A stretch of DNA of 64,000 nucleotides from Artocarpus heterophyllus. Taxonomy: Eukaryota; Streptophyta; Magnoliopsida; Rosales; Moraceae. The stretch covers positions 14,370,836-14,434,835 of the forward strand of contig CM046353.1 in assembly GCA_025403435.1 (NCBI GenBank). Direction: 5' to 3'. Every line of letters starts with the position of its first letter. Position 1 is the first letter of the stretch. Both the position numbers and the translations under genes were made by a program. Below the pieces are notes generated by a model, which saw nothing but the letters and a program-made list of their open reading frames with translations, did no database searches and was not told the origin of the DNA. Shown piece by piece: positions 1 to 11,019 of the stretch.

Positions 1-284
1 TTATAATCTATTTATTTATTACAAAAGTGCCCTTAATCAGTATGTTTGTAGTCTCTATTTACTACCATTTCCGCTCTGAAATGCTGATCTGCACTAATCT
101 GCCCTAATAGCCACTCGATATTTCATGATCATGTTCTTGATGCTCACAATATAGGGACACCACTTGAACAAGCACAAGTATCAAAAGCATAAAAACCGTC
201 TTCGAACGTGTATAGCAGGAAAAGAAGAAAATATATCACGTAGGGAGAAAAGAAAATAGATCACGTATTAATATATACATATAT

Positions 285-310
285 ACACACACACACACAC
301 ACATATATAT
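285..310. repeat. (AC)n-(AT)n microsatellite
   Basis: An uninterrupted AC dinucleotide run at about 285-302 is followed directly by AT repeats. Confidence 0.9.
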
Positions 311-820
311 AGATAAATGTGGAGCATTTATAGTGTTTTGCCAAATCCATCTCTCTCTCATTTATATTTCAGAAAAGTCTAGAATCTTGGATTAATAATT
401 TGTAGAGTACTCCTCTTCTGAAAGTCTTTTGAATGATATTTAAGAAAAAGTACTTTAAAAAAATTTATAAAATTAAAGTAATTCTCTTTTTTTTTTTTTT
501 TGACGAAATGCTAAAGAAATACCTAGAAAGGCGTAACCGCCTTAAATGACTTATTTAGTTGATTAATAGATCACTTTACAAGGGCATATACATCAAACAT
601 CCTAGATCAAGTAAAGATTCTGGGTTTTGGAAAGCCATTGTTAGATCCATGTTCTTTAGGAATTGATAGTCTTTTAATAATACCTTTTAAGGGATGGCAT
701 GAGTGAGGGATTTTTTTATTATTATTTTCAAGAGATAAGGAAAAACAGCTCCATAGAGATCATCATTTGGATCTGGCCAATTGGGATTCATTTTTACTAT
801 TTGCGGCCACCCCTAAAGGT

Positions 821-855
821 CCTTAACCTCTTCCAACCATTGGAAGAGGTTAAGG
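821..855. repeat. Perfect 16-bp inverted repeat with 3-nt loop
   Basis: The arms at 821-836 and 840-855 are exact reverse complements, separated by the loop CCA. The flanks extend the pairing imperfectly (a CCCCTAAAGGT-like left flank against an ATTTAGTGG-like right flank). It could be the centre of a small foldback MITE or a hairpin transcript; no target duplication was identified. Confidence 0.85.
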
Positions 856-950
856 ATTTAGTGGATAAGGACCCTAAATACGTAGTTGTTATTTAACTAC
901 TTAATCTTATATTTAAACATATCTTATCATAAAGTATTGAATTTGCGGAA

Positions 951-3900
951 CAATCTTTTCTAACATAATAATAATTTCTTAAATTAGTTTCTTTTACAAC
1001 ACTTCTTAAAATAATTAAAGCATTTTAAAACATTTTTAAAATTAAACATCATTATAATTATCTTATTTTAAATTTTAATTATAGATCTGTTGCAACATAT
1101 TACTCTTAAGTAATCTAAATTGAGGTTGTACAATCCTCAGTTTCAAATCACGCATGCATAAAACTTACATACATACATACATAATTTACTTTAAAACTAT
1201 TGCGGAAGATACATCTGGAAGTGGTATCTATACCCATCTCCGCCATACATTTGTTGCTCATCACTACACATTACATGTTGTTGACAGTTTTTTTTTTACC
1301 TACAGCATAAACATGTCTGAATGAGTTTTCGCTCACTAAGTAGGAATGCTCTCAGAAAACTTAACATAAATCTTTTCTCAAAACATACATGAACTAATTA
1401 TGCTCCATTATGAACATGTCTTATGTATCTATATTGTTATACTTAATGAGTATAAATGTTCGTATCAATTGTGCACAGTCTTTAAGAAGTTAAGGTTCGC
1501 GAAGGTCCCCAACAACCCTCGACCATAAACTAAATTGAACTGAATGCCTCTTCATAGGTTGCGAAGTCTTGAATCCTCCTCGTACGTCAAGAGGTTGGTA
1601 CGACACTCTTAAATTAATTAATTTGTTTCACTTGTCTTATTATGTATATGTGGTATGACATGTTACTATGTAACACCACATAATATAAACATAACCATAC
1701 TTAACATAAAGTGAGTACGTAATATAATTTACTATTATGTAACATCACCCATGTATAACATAACATAAGCATGACATGATATAAACATAAATAGACATAG
1801 ATATAGCATCTCTTAACATAGCATGACATAATATGGCATAACACTAATCATGTATTTTCATGATTTTCATAAAACGAGTAAAGACACTTCAATTTGAAAA
1901 CCGTAGTTTTCATGTTATAAGTGAGATTCCAACTTACTAGGTTTCTAAAAATAGGATATGCCAACTCACCACATACTTATACACTATTCTTGAATTCTAT
2001 GAAAAAAAAACCCAGTAATAGTGTAAGCTTAACTTGTTTTATGCTAATTGATTTTAGCATATCGTAAAAAAGAAATTAAATCTTTTCTTAAGAATTTTTT
2101 TATTAACTAACTAGATATTTGGCTAGTTAAAAAGACTAACTAAATTTAAATCCTTATAACTCATAATTCTTATTTAATTATTGTCCTTAATTGTCTTTTA
2201 TTTTCTTGTGCTTAACGTTGGATAATTAACTAATTAATTAATTAATTTTTAAGTAATAAAGTATCCTTTCCTTATTACTTAGCTTAACAATTTCTTATAC
2301 TACCTATGTTGGGCTCATTTTCATACAAAGGTCCATTTGAATGTGAATAGTATTATTGGACCTATAGCCCATGTTTGGTTTATATTCATTTTATTAGGTC
2401 TAATATGGCCCTTTTGCAGTAAGGGCATTCCACGATATTTGAGCACTAACTATTGGAAATTTGGATCCAAGAATTGGCTTCTAACTAGTATGAGTGTTAG
2501 ACCCGTAATTTTTGTCTAACGTTGTAGTCAACAACTTGGCTTCTACAATTTCCCATTTTTTAAATATGTGGAAAACTTTATGTGTAAAGTTTCACTAAAA
2601 ACCATATCTTAGTATAAAATTTATGTGTAAACCATATCTTTTTGTTAGTTTTAAAAGCCATCATAATCTGTATGTTAGGGGCAGCTTTTAATGATAGTTT
2701 TCTTCATGAAAGTTCCTCATTTTGACAATAACTAAACCTTCCATTTTTCTAAAAGTCTATTTTTTGTCTTTAACATCTCAGTTTGCAGTGATTTTATAAA
2801 ATTTACTAGATAAAACATTTTTCTAAATTTGTTTTAAAGTCCACTCTAAGGCAAAATTTTCCAAAATTTTCTTCACAAAAGTTCTACTTCGCATCAAGAT
2901 CTAAAACTTTTATGTTTTGTAAAAAATCATGATTTAGATTTTTTGAGGCTCATTTTACTAAAAAAACATAAATTGTATTAAAGATATCATAACCAATGTT
3001 GCAATATCTTGTGAAACACTCTGACAGAAACAATTTTAGAATCAATCACAAATTGTACTAATTTTGCTAAAGCAACTTTAACACACAATAAACTGAACAT
3101 TTTAACTTTTGAAAATCAAAATCAAGCAGAAACGAAATCTGGACTACTGATGTCGCAACTAACATTGCAACATTGCATAAACACCTAATGAAATAGTGTT
3201 GAAACAATTGTGAATTGTTTTACAGTTGCTACAGAGGCTTAAGGAAACAATAAATTAAGCATCTCAACTTTTGAAATAAAAAATGGTGAAATTTGAAATA
3301 TATACTACTGATGTCGCAACCATTGTTGCAAAATCTCTTGCGGCATCAAGTGAAGCAGTTTTGAAAAAGCCCAAAATATTTTCTTAGAGTTGAAACTTCG
3401 ATTTCAAACATTTTACATAAAGTTATTTAAGTCATCAAGATCTACAAAGTCTCCTATTGAGCAAAATTTAGGATTCGGCCTCTGTAGGGCCCATTCTCTA
3501 AGTAAATTTTGTGATAAATAAATTTTCTAGCATACCCATTTTTAAGCTTGTATATACATGCTCTAAAATATAATCTTATATTATCCAACACATCATAATT
3601 ATATTGAACCACCATAAACATACTCTTAAACCTTATTACGTGCCTTAACTCAGATAAACAAAACTAACTCAAACTCAGAGAAGTAAAAAATGAAAAAGTT
3701 TAGAATTTACCCTTGTAGACCATTCTTGATCAATTCTCCTCCAGCCTTTTCCTTTCTTTCCACTTCAAGATATGGATAGACTTAAGTGAAGAAACAAAAA
3801 AAAAAAAAAAATTGAATGAAAGGGAGGAGGAGGTCCATGGGTCCTAGAGAAATAAAAGGAGGGAAGTTTTCTTTCTTGGGAAAATGGAGAGAAAAGAGCA

Positions 3901-5500
3901 AAAATGGTCTCTTGTGGATGACAACTCCTTATATAGACTTAATACTAATTGGACTTAACTTTTTGATCTTGGTTTTTAAGCTTCCAAATGAGCTTCAAAA
4001 AGTGCAAAATCATGCTTAAATGACCCTAATAGTGGCACAAACCTTGTGGAGAAAGGGAGGGAAAATTTTCCATGATTAAATAAGTCATGTCCATCTTTTG
4101 TACAAATAGTGCAAGATGAGGCCTCTTTTAGAGACAAGATCTACTTTTTGTGGGTCTTTTTCATTTTACTTTTGCAAACTCTGTCTCCAAGTGTGTCTAA
4201 AGCAGGCATTTTTTTTTAACTGGCTGGAGAAACTAGCAAGCTAGCAGGAGAATTTGGTTCCCATTGGATCCTCTGTCTTTGCTTATCAAGTCTAAAACTA
4301 ACTTCCGAATTTATCAGTAACGGTATTCTTTTTAAATCGCATACTAAGGTTGGACTTTTATTGATCTTAAAGCAATATCTTGGTTGCATAATACGTAAAT
4401 TTAACTTTTTCTACACTTATTGTGGAATTGACATAGTTTTTAACAGTATTAATTTCCTATTACATATAGCATTTTTATCAAAAATGCTACTCGCATAACT
4501 CAGTTTATAACTAATACGCAATTAAGGATATATTATACATTAAAGTGTTTCTGTTTAAATACTGCTAATGTCATACTGTATTTGAAAATCTTCTACAATG
4601 AATTTTCAAGTTAATTTAAAGTTAAATTTTCCTCCACCTTAAATCGCGGTACAAAATCATAAACCAAATTATTTTGCTCTATTGAGCCATGAAATTTAGT
4701 TTTAATATTTTATATAAAATTTAGGAATTTATTTTATAATTCGACAAATTCTAAAATCATAAATCTTGATATGAGAATTTCTAGAAAATTGCCAATTTTA
4801 GTACTTAAATTCTAATGTAAACTTCAAGGATTTTCTAATCTTGAATGGATCTCTAATAACATTCTCATATTGATTAACGGTATTTTATTCTACCGAACTC
4901 ACTATAATCATAAAATCATGAAATTTCACGAGTCTTTACATAAGATAAGTGTTCGGGTCTTTTTTAACAAGACCCTTGACTTGAATACTTGGATTTTATC
5001 GGTATAACCGATCAAATGTTTGATTATCAGACCAAAATTCTACTTGGGTCTATTAAAGGTATATTGACTTGTCTCAAGTCAACATTTCTCTTAAACACTG
5101 CATTTTTTTCTTACATGTTCAACTTATTATCTATTTACCACTAGGCTTTCTAGCTGAAAGTTCGTGGTTACTCCTAAATTAGTTCAACATACATAACATG
5201 ACTGAGTTTGTCATATTTTTGTTATCTTACTCTAAGCCACACATTCAACTTTCATTAAATACAGCTTTTCATAGAATTCTATATGTATCTACGATCATGA
5301 GATCTTTTTTTAAAGCTACTATAATCATAGGTTTTTTATTTTTCCTTGATTCATTCTTTCATGAATTACTAAAAAGCGAACTCAGGATGAACGCAGACAG
5401 CATGCGTAACACATACAACTTGGATGGGAAGGGGTGTTTCCAAGTAACACATAAGAACTTGTCTTCGGCAATTCTTACTAAAACCAATGCTTACAGGTTC
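951..5500. other. Decayed gypsy-LTR-like noncoding sequence
   Basis: No coding domain is recognisable. The segment around 1195-1330 (GCGGAAGATACATCTGG, then GGTATCTATACCC, then a TTTTCGCTCACTAAG stretch) resembles in order and wording the LTR at 29395-29450 joined to 53290-53390, in the same orientation. It is therefore probably an old, diverged LTR of a related gypsy family. Further repeats, AT-rich text and phrases such as CGGGTCTTTTTT near 4953 fit decayed LTR sequence. Its exact ends and target duplication could not be found. Confidence 0.35.
2950..3420. repeat. Imperfect tandem repeat, period about 160 bp
   Basis: The phrases AACTTTTGAAA and CTACTGATGTCGCAAC recur at about 160-bp spacing (near 3104 and 3265 for the first), with a weaker copy upstream around 2950-3100. 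The copies are strongly diverged. This looks like internal repetition within old LTR-type sequence. Confidence 0.5.
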
Positions 5501-5946
5501 TAAACTTATGCTTCTTATGAACGTAATAATGTGGTTATGAAACAATCCTAATTAATTTTACTTATTAATTTTTTGCTTTTTCTAGACATTACATAGGGAC
5601 AATAGCCCAAAGGCAAGAGACAACATAGCTCGAGTAAGGTTGATAGTTCTTGAACTACGTCATTATTGATCCTAGCCCTGTTAGAGCCACACATAGATAA
5701 TGAGAAGGAAGTGAGGGCCCCTTTTTTTCTCTTTGAACTAGAAGAGATGATTATTTGTGGGTCAGGGGAGTCCGCATTCACTATTAACCCTATAATCGTC
5801 CGTTACTTTTAAGCTTGATCCCACCCTTAGACTTGTTACGCTGTTCAACTAAACTCGTTGGCTCTACGTTCTATTCGATAGGAACTCGATTCGAGAACAT
5901 GATCTGAAACTTAGCACTCAGTCTTATTGATTCTAAGGGTAGCAAC
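5501..5946. other. Unassigned flank left of Copia-1
   Basis: Moderately GC-rich compared with its surroundings. A 77-codon minus-strand frame at 5548-5781 has a basic patch (SSSSKRKK) but matches nothing I recognise, has no partner exons and is not called as a gene. Copia-1 begins immediately after. Confidence 0.3.
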
Positions 5947-6297
5947 TGTTGGGGAATTAGGCGTCTTCTAATTCCAAGGATCGCAAGAATGAATAATTGT
6001 AGAAAAGAAATTGAAGAAGAGAAGATAAGAGAGACACCAAATTTTTATACAAGTTCGTCCAAATTCAAGACTACGTCCTATTTCTGCTGCTTGGAGATTC
6101 CACTATGATGAAGGAGATTACAGATTACAAGAGAAGTTTCTCACACACTCTCAAATTATGCTTACCAAAACTCTCTTCTATCTGGCACCCTGTGGGAATT
6201 TTTTCTCTCTCAAGGATGGAGCTCTCAAGAATTATGCCTCACACAAAATAATGCCACTCTCAATGTCACACATACCCAACCCTAGCCACCTTATGTC

Positions 6298-6305
6298 TAT
6301 TTATA
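6298..6305 (-). promoter_or_regulatory. Copia-1 LTR TATA box
   Basis: The minus strand reads TATAAATA. The matching place in the right (5') LTR, near 10750, reads TTTAAATA, so the copy that would drive the element has lost the consensus. Confidence 0.65.
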
Positions 6306-6416
6306 CCCAAAGGAAGAGAAAATTAGCAACTAATAAAAAACCCTACTAGTTTCTCATTTTTAGGGCGTTTGAGTTCGACTCTAACTCAAAATTTTACAAC
6401 AAACCAGACTTCGAAT

Positions 6417-6540
6417 GCCGCGGCTCTCATTTTGGGCGCTGCGACGCTGGTTTGCTCTCGAACGTGCGCCGCGGCCCTCGTTTGGGCAACACAGCTCTGG
6501 TTCAGGCGTCGCGGCCCTCCTTTTGGGCACCGCGGCGCTA
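6417..6540 (-). promoter_or_regulatory. Phased GC-rich palindromic motif array in Copia-1 U3
   Basis: Six copies of a motif related to GCCGCGGC(C/G)CT start at 6417, 6438, 6468, 6488, 6508 and 6529, a spacing of 21, 30, 20, 20 and 21 bp. The core GCCGCGGC is a perfect palindrome. The array lies about 110 bp upstream of the TATA box in the element's sense. The right LTR keeps four copies with the same 30/20/20 spacing. Enhancer function is inferred by analogy with tandem U3 boxes of Tnt1. Confidence 0.6.
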
Positions 6541-6606
6541 AACCACTACCCCTCTTTTTTCTCTTCTTTCTCATTTGCTAGGTTGATTTGACTCCACATT
6601 GCAACA

Positions 6607-6625
6607 ATCTCCCACTTAGAGACTA
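6607..6625 (-). other. Copia-1 polypurine tract
   Basis: The minus strand reads AAGTGGGAGAT immediately before the 3' LTR, the usual Ty1/copia plus-strand primer. The TCTCCCACTT wording recurs at the same place in Copia-2. Confidence 0.85.
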
Positions 6626-6663
6626 ATCAATCACCATGTCTCCAACACAGTGGCAATGACTTC

Positions 6664-8190
6664 TCACGCCTCATGGAGAAGTCTAACTGAAGTTGTGCAC
6701 AACTTCAGTTTCTCAATCGGAACCATCTTGGTGAGTATATCTGCTGGATTTTGACTCTCAAGAATCTTCTCAAGCTTCAACACTCCATCTTCCAAAGCCG
6801 ACCTGATGAAGTGATACCGCAATTGTATATGCTTTGTCCTAGTATGAAATGCAAGATTTTTTGCCAAGTGAATGGCGCTCTGACTGTCACTATGTAATGC
6901 ACTCATTTCCTGCTTGTGACCCAGTTCTTCCAGAAATGACCGCAACCAAATCATCTCCTTGCTCGCTTCTGTCATTGCCACATACTCTGCTTCTGTTGTA
7001 GAGAATGCAACTATCTTTTGCAGCTTCGAGACCCAATTAACTGCTATGGCACCCAAAGTTTAGACCTAACCGATGGTACTCTTTCTGCCATTAATGTCTC
7101 CAGGCATATCAGCATTAACATAGCCTTGTAGTCCCAAGTCTGACTTCTTGAAACAAAGTGCTAAACCCATAGTACCTCTTAGATATCTGAGAATCCACTT
7201 CACTACCTCCCAATGCTGCTTTCTTGGATTGCTTATGTACCTACTCACAACTGCCACTACATCTGCAATGTCTGATCTGGTACAAACCATGGCATACATG
7301 AGATTGCCTATTACTAAAGCATAAGGCACCTTGGCCATGTGGTCTCGTTCCTGCTCCGTGGTTAGTGATTGTTCCTTTGACAACTTGAAGTGACTGGTCA
7401 AAGGAATATTCACAGGCTTCGCATTACCTATGTCGAATCTACTAAGCACCTTTTCAACATATTCTTCCTATGACAGTTTCAGACTATTACAGTTCCTTGT
7501 TATTCTCATCCCGAGGATTTGTTTTGCAGCACCTAAATCCTTCATTGCAAACTCCTTAGACAGCTCCTTCTTCAGCTTGTCAATTTCCTATTTGCAACCT
7601 CTTACTATCAGTATGTCATCGACATATAGCAACAATATGATGTAGGAGTCACTAAAATTCTTCACATAACAACAGTGATTTTCCTGACACCTCAAGAAAC
7701 TATTGCTGCATATAAAACCATCAAACTTCTTGTACCACTGCCTGGGAGCTTGTTTGAGGCCATACAAGCTCTTCTAAAGTTTGCACACTAAGTTCTCCTT
7801 ACCCGGTACTTCGAAACCTTGTGGCTGCTTTATGTAGATCCCCTCCTCCAAATCACCATGGAGAAAAGCTGTCTTGACATCCAATTGTTCCAAGAACAAG
7901 TCCTCATTTGCCACTAGTGCAAGTACCGTCCTGACCGTGGTTAATTTCACCACTAGAGAAAAAATATCGTGAAAGTCGATGCCCTCTTTCTGCTAAAAGC
8001 CTTTTTTACCACCAGCCTTGCCTTATACCGTTTGCTGCCATCACTTTCATCTTTAATCCAGTATACCCACTTGTTGTGCAAGGCCTTTTTGCCCTGTGGC
8101 AACTTTGTCAATTGCCATGTCTAATTGGACATTAAGGAATCCATCTCATCCCTCATGGCTAACTCCCACTTGATCGAATCTTCAGCCTCC
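6664..8190 (-). pseudogene. Copia-1 reverse transcriptase and RNase H
   Basis: Minus-strand coding remnant in several frames. The RT starts near 8190 (WELAMRDEMDSL). The catalytic YVDD box is intact at 7615-7626. RNase H follows, with the SRYISNPRKQHW region near 7225, the TTEAEYVAMTEA motif near 6985 and a C-terminal end at 6664. These domains copy the RNA into DNA and degrade the template. Frameshifts or stops interrupt the frame near 7056-7066, 7449-7480, around 7590, 7775 and 7990. RNase H is the best preserved piece. Not functional as it stands. Confidence 0.9.
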
Positions 8191-9667
8191 ACGGCTTCAT
8201 TATAGCTCTCTGGCTCTCCTTTGTCTGTTAACAAGATGTAATGTAGAGAAGAGGAGTATCTCTGTGGCGGTCTAATGGTCCTTCTCGACCTCCTGACTGT
8301 TGTGGCATGAGTCCTCTGGTTTCCTTCTAGAGCTATGTCTTCTTGGTCTTCAACCTCTGGATTTTGCACCTCCATTTTAGGAAGATCCTTCAATGGAATC
8401 ACCTTAGGCATCTTGTCTTCAGAACCTGAACCCCTAGAGTCAATGTTGTCTCTGTCCTTGTACAGAACACCTTCATTGAAGATCACATCTTTGCTCCTAA
8501 TAATCTTTCGATTTTGGTCATCCTAGAGACAATAACCAAACTCAAGTCCACCATAGCCAACTAGAAACCACTTCTTTGAGTTGGCATCAAGTTTACTTCT
8601 AATAGCAGGATCAATGTGAACATAAAAAACACACCCAAACACTTTAAAGTAAGAGAGATTAACCTTTTTACGGCTCCTAACTTCTTCCGGTAGCTTGAAC
8701 TTCAGCGGTGTGGATGGACTTCTATTGATCAGATGAGCGGTTGTATTAATTGCCTTAGCCCAAAGCGTCTTTGCCAGCCTCGCATGCAACTTCATGCTTC
8801 GGGCACGCTCGTTTAAAGTCCTGTTCATCCTCTCAGCAACCCCATTCTGTTGTAGTTTCCCTAGAATGGTTTTCTTCATTTTTATTCCATTCTCAGCATA
8901 GTACCGTCTAAAGTCATTATCTAAATATTCTCCCCCATTATCAGACTGCAAGCACTTCACTTTAAATTTGTCTCATTTTCCACCATGGCTTTCCATCTCT
9001 TGAAAGCATCAAAGACATCAGATTTGTTTTTCAAAAAGTAAACCCATACCTTCCTGCGTGAGTCATCTATAAATGTCACATAGTAATTTGTGCCACCAAG
9101 GGAAGTCACCGACGTAGGCCCCTACACATCGTGTGAACTAGCTCCAATTTCCTGGATTTAGGCTCTCTACCTGCCATTCTCAGCATAGTACTGCCTAAAG
9201 TCATTATCTAAATATTCTCTCCCATTATCAGACTGCAAGCACTTCACCTTTAAATTTGTCTCATTTTCTACCATGGCTTTCTATCCCTTGAAAGCATCAA
9301 AGACAACAGATTTGTTTTTCAAAAAGTAAACCCATATCTTCCTGCTTGAGTCATCTATAAATGTCACATAGTAATTTACGCCACCAAGGGAAGTCACCGA
9401 CGCAGGCCCCCACACATCAGTGTGAACTAGCTCTAATTTCCTGGACTTAGGCTCTCTACCTGTTGTTGAGAAGCTAACTCCCTTCTATTTACCAAAGATG
9501 TAGGCTTCACACAAACTGTGATCAACAGTTTTTAAACCTGACAGTTTTCCTTTACAGTGAAGCACCTTCATTCTCTTCTCACTCATGTGACCGAGCTTAT
9601 AATGCCATAGCTCGGTATTGACAGCAGAATCAGCAACTGCTATGGTATCTCTGTAACTAGAGTTCAT
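8121..9667 (-). pseudogene. Copia-1 integrase with GAG-pre-integrase region
   Basis: The GAG-pre-integrase part is at 9485-9667 (ELWHYKLGHMSEKRM, then a Cys), followed by the integrase core at 8523-9484. Visible motifs are SDNGGEYL near 8935 (catalytic Asp) and QQNGVAERMNRTLNE near 8830 (catalytic Glu). The linker to reverse transcriptase spans 8121-8486 and is acidic then basic. A 287-bp internal tandem duplication repeats the segment between these motifs, which alone would destroy the core fold. A stop separates the core from the linker near 8522. The enzyme would join the cDNA to host DNA. Confidence 0.88.
8889..9462. repeat. 287-bp tandem duplication inside Copia-1 integrase
   Basis: ATTCTCAGCATAGTAC starts at 8889 and again at 9176. 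The two units run in parallel to GGCTCTCTACCTG with scattered point differences. It is not seen in any other element of the window, and it duplicates coding sequence within one copy of the element. Confidence 0.9.
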
Positions 9668-9744
9668 GTAGAGAGTTCCAGCCTTCCTTTAGTGACTTTC
9701 CAACCTCCACAACTGAAGGTCACTTCATGTCCTTCGTCATCCAA

Positions 9745-10340
9745 TTACCCCACCGAAATCAAGTTGCGCATTAGTTTGGGAACATGTCTCACCTTATGAA
9801 TCTTCCACACAGACCCATTAGGCATTTTTAAACTGACATCTCTAATACCAACAATATCAAAAGGTTCTCCGTCAGCAAGATAAACCTTACCATGATTTTC
9901 GGCAACATAATTCTCCAGGACATGGCGGTGTGCAGTAGTGTGGAATGATGTTCCTGAATCTATCACCCACGAATCAAAAGAACTGTCAACAGACAAGATT
10001 AAGGCATCATGTGCCTCTTCCGAGAGACCTTCAGGCGTGTTTAAATTAAAGAGCTTTTTCATGAGATGTATCTTGTTGTTGGCTAAGGGCTTCTCATACA
10101 TCTCTAACAGAGCCTTCATCATCCTTACTGTAGTATTCTCCTTGGCAACGTTGTGGGCAACGTTCTTTGACAGGGTCAAACGGATCACACCCAACACCTG
10201 TCTATCAAGGAGATTTCACTCCTCATCCTTGATGCCTTCAGGCTTATAACCCAAGAGCAAGTGTAGTTTCCTGCTATAAAGGTAGTCTTCTACTTGCATC
10301 CTCCAATAGAAAAAATCTGAACCATCAAATTTGGTGATAC
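9745..10340 (-). pseudogene. Copia-1 gag fragment joined to protease
   Basis: Read on the minus strand, the N-terminal half of a copia gag (WRMQVEDYLYSRKLHL near 10300, then a YEKPLANNKIHLMKKLFNL stretch near 10080) runs directly into the protease region with the active-site motif WVIDSGTS near 9955. The C-terminal gag, including the CCHC zinc knuckle expected between them, is missing. A stop lies where an E-W-N reading would be expected, near 10215. The open part is 9745-10197. The deletion removes RNA packaging, so the copy is defective in gag as well as in pol. Confidence 0.85.
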
Positions 10341-10388
10341 AGGCTGCCGAACCTTCTTATCCTGTCATCGTTCTTGATCAAAACCTCT

Positions 10389-10400
10389 GCTCTTATACCA
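10389..10400 (-). other. Copia-1 primer-binding site
   Basis: The minus strand reads TGGTATAAGAGC next to the 5' LTR. It matches the initiator-Met tRNA type site TGGTATCAGAGC except for one base. Confidence 0.8.
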
Positions 10401-10402
10401 CT

Positions 10403-11019
10403 TGTTGGGGAATTAGGTGTCTCCTAATTCCAAAGATCTCAAGAACGAATAATTGTAGAAAAGAAATTGAAGAAGAGAAGAAAAGAGAGACTAAATTTTT
10501 ATACAGGTTCGTCTAAATTCGAGACTACGTACTGTTTCTACCGCTTGTAAATTCCATTATGATAAATGAGATTACAGATTACAAGATAAGTTTCTCACAC
10601 ACTCTTAAATTATGCTTACCAAGACTCTTTTCTATCTAGCACATTGTGGGAATTTTTTATCTCTCAAGGATGGAGCTCTCAAGAATTATGTCTCACACAA
10701 AATAATGTCACTCTCAATGTCACACACACACAACCCTAGCCACCTTATGTCTATTTAAACCCAAAGGAAGAGAAAAATAGCAACTAATGAGAAACCCTAG
10801 CAGTTTCTCCTTTTTAGGGCGTTTGAGTTCGACTCTAACTCAAAATTTCGCAACAAACCAGACTCTGAGCACCACGGCGCTGGTTTGCTCTCGGACGGGC
10901 GCCGCGGCCCTCGTTTAGGAGCCACTGCGCTGGTTCGGGCGCCGCGGCGCTAGACCACTGCCCCCTCTTTTTTCTCTTCTTTCTCCTTTGCTAGGTTGAT
11001 TTGGCTCCACATTGCAACA
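10403..11019 (-). repeat. Copia-1 5' LTR
   Basis: Partner of 5947-6606. It holds four GC-rich motif copies starting at 10871, 10901, 10921 and 10941 and a mutated TATA box. It is 43 bp shorter, mostly because of fewer GC-rich units. Confidence 0.92.

Larger units (their letters stand above)
1..950. other. AT-rich intergenic sequence
   Basis: No gene is supported here. The stretch is AT-rich with poly-T runs (about 486-503). It holds a dinucleotide microsatellite and a strong hairpin, both listed separately. The short open frame at 699-896 has no recognisable domain and overlaps the hairpin, so it is not called. Confidence 0.5.
5947..6606 (-). repeat. Copia-1 3' LTR
   Basis: The outer end is TGTTGGGG at 5947 and the inner end GCAACA at 6606, directly abutting the polypurine tract. 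It pairs with 10403-11019. It retains a TATA box and a longer GC-rich motif array than its partner. Confidence 0.92.
5947..11019 (-). mobile_element. Copia-1: Ty1/copia LTR retrotransposon (Tork/Tnt1-like), decayed
   Basis: About 5.1 kb, coding on the minus strand. Two LTRs (660 bp left, 617 bp right) begin TGTTGGGGAATTAGG and end GCAACA in plus-strand reading. Internal order on the minus strand is primer-binding site, gag remnant, protease, integrase, reverse transcriptase, RNase H, polypurine tract, which is the Ty1/copia order. The LTRs differ at roughly one base in ten by eye, so the insertion is fairly old. No clean 5-bp target duplication is seen (GCAAC on the left, ACAGC on the right). 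Lineage placement is tentative and rests on the protease and RNase H wording. Confidence 0.93.

Noticed and set aside
5198..5503. 101-codon plus-strand frame with a hydrophobic start
   Set aside because: No recognisable domain, surrounded by decayed LTR-like sequence, and AT-rich text easily gives hydrophobic frames.
5942..5946. GCAAC as the target duplication of Copia-1
   Set aside because: The other flank reads ACAGC, so no clean pair exists; the ends may have been altered by recombination or mutation.
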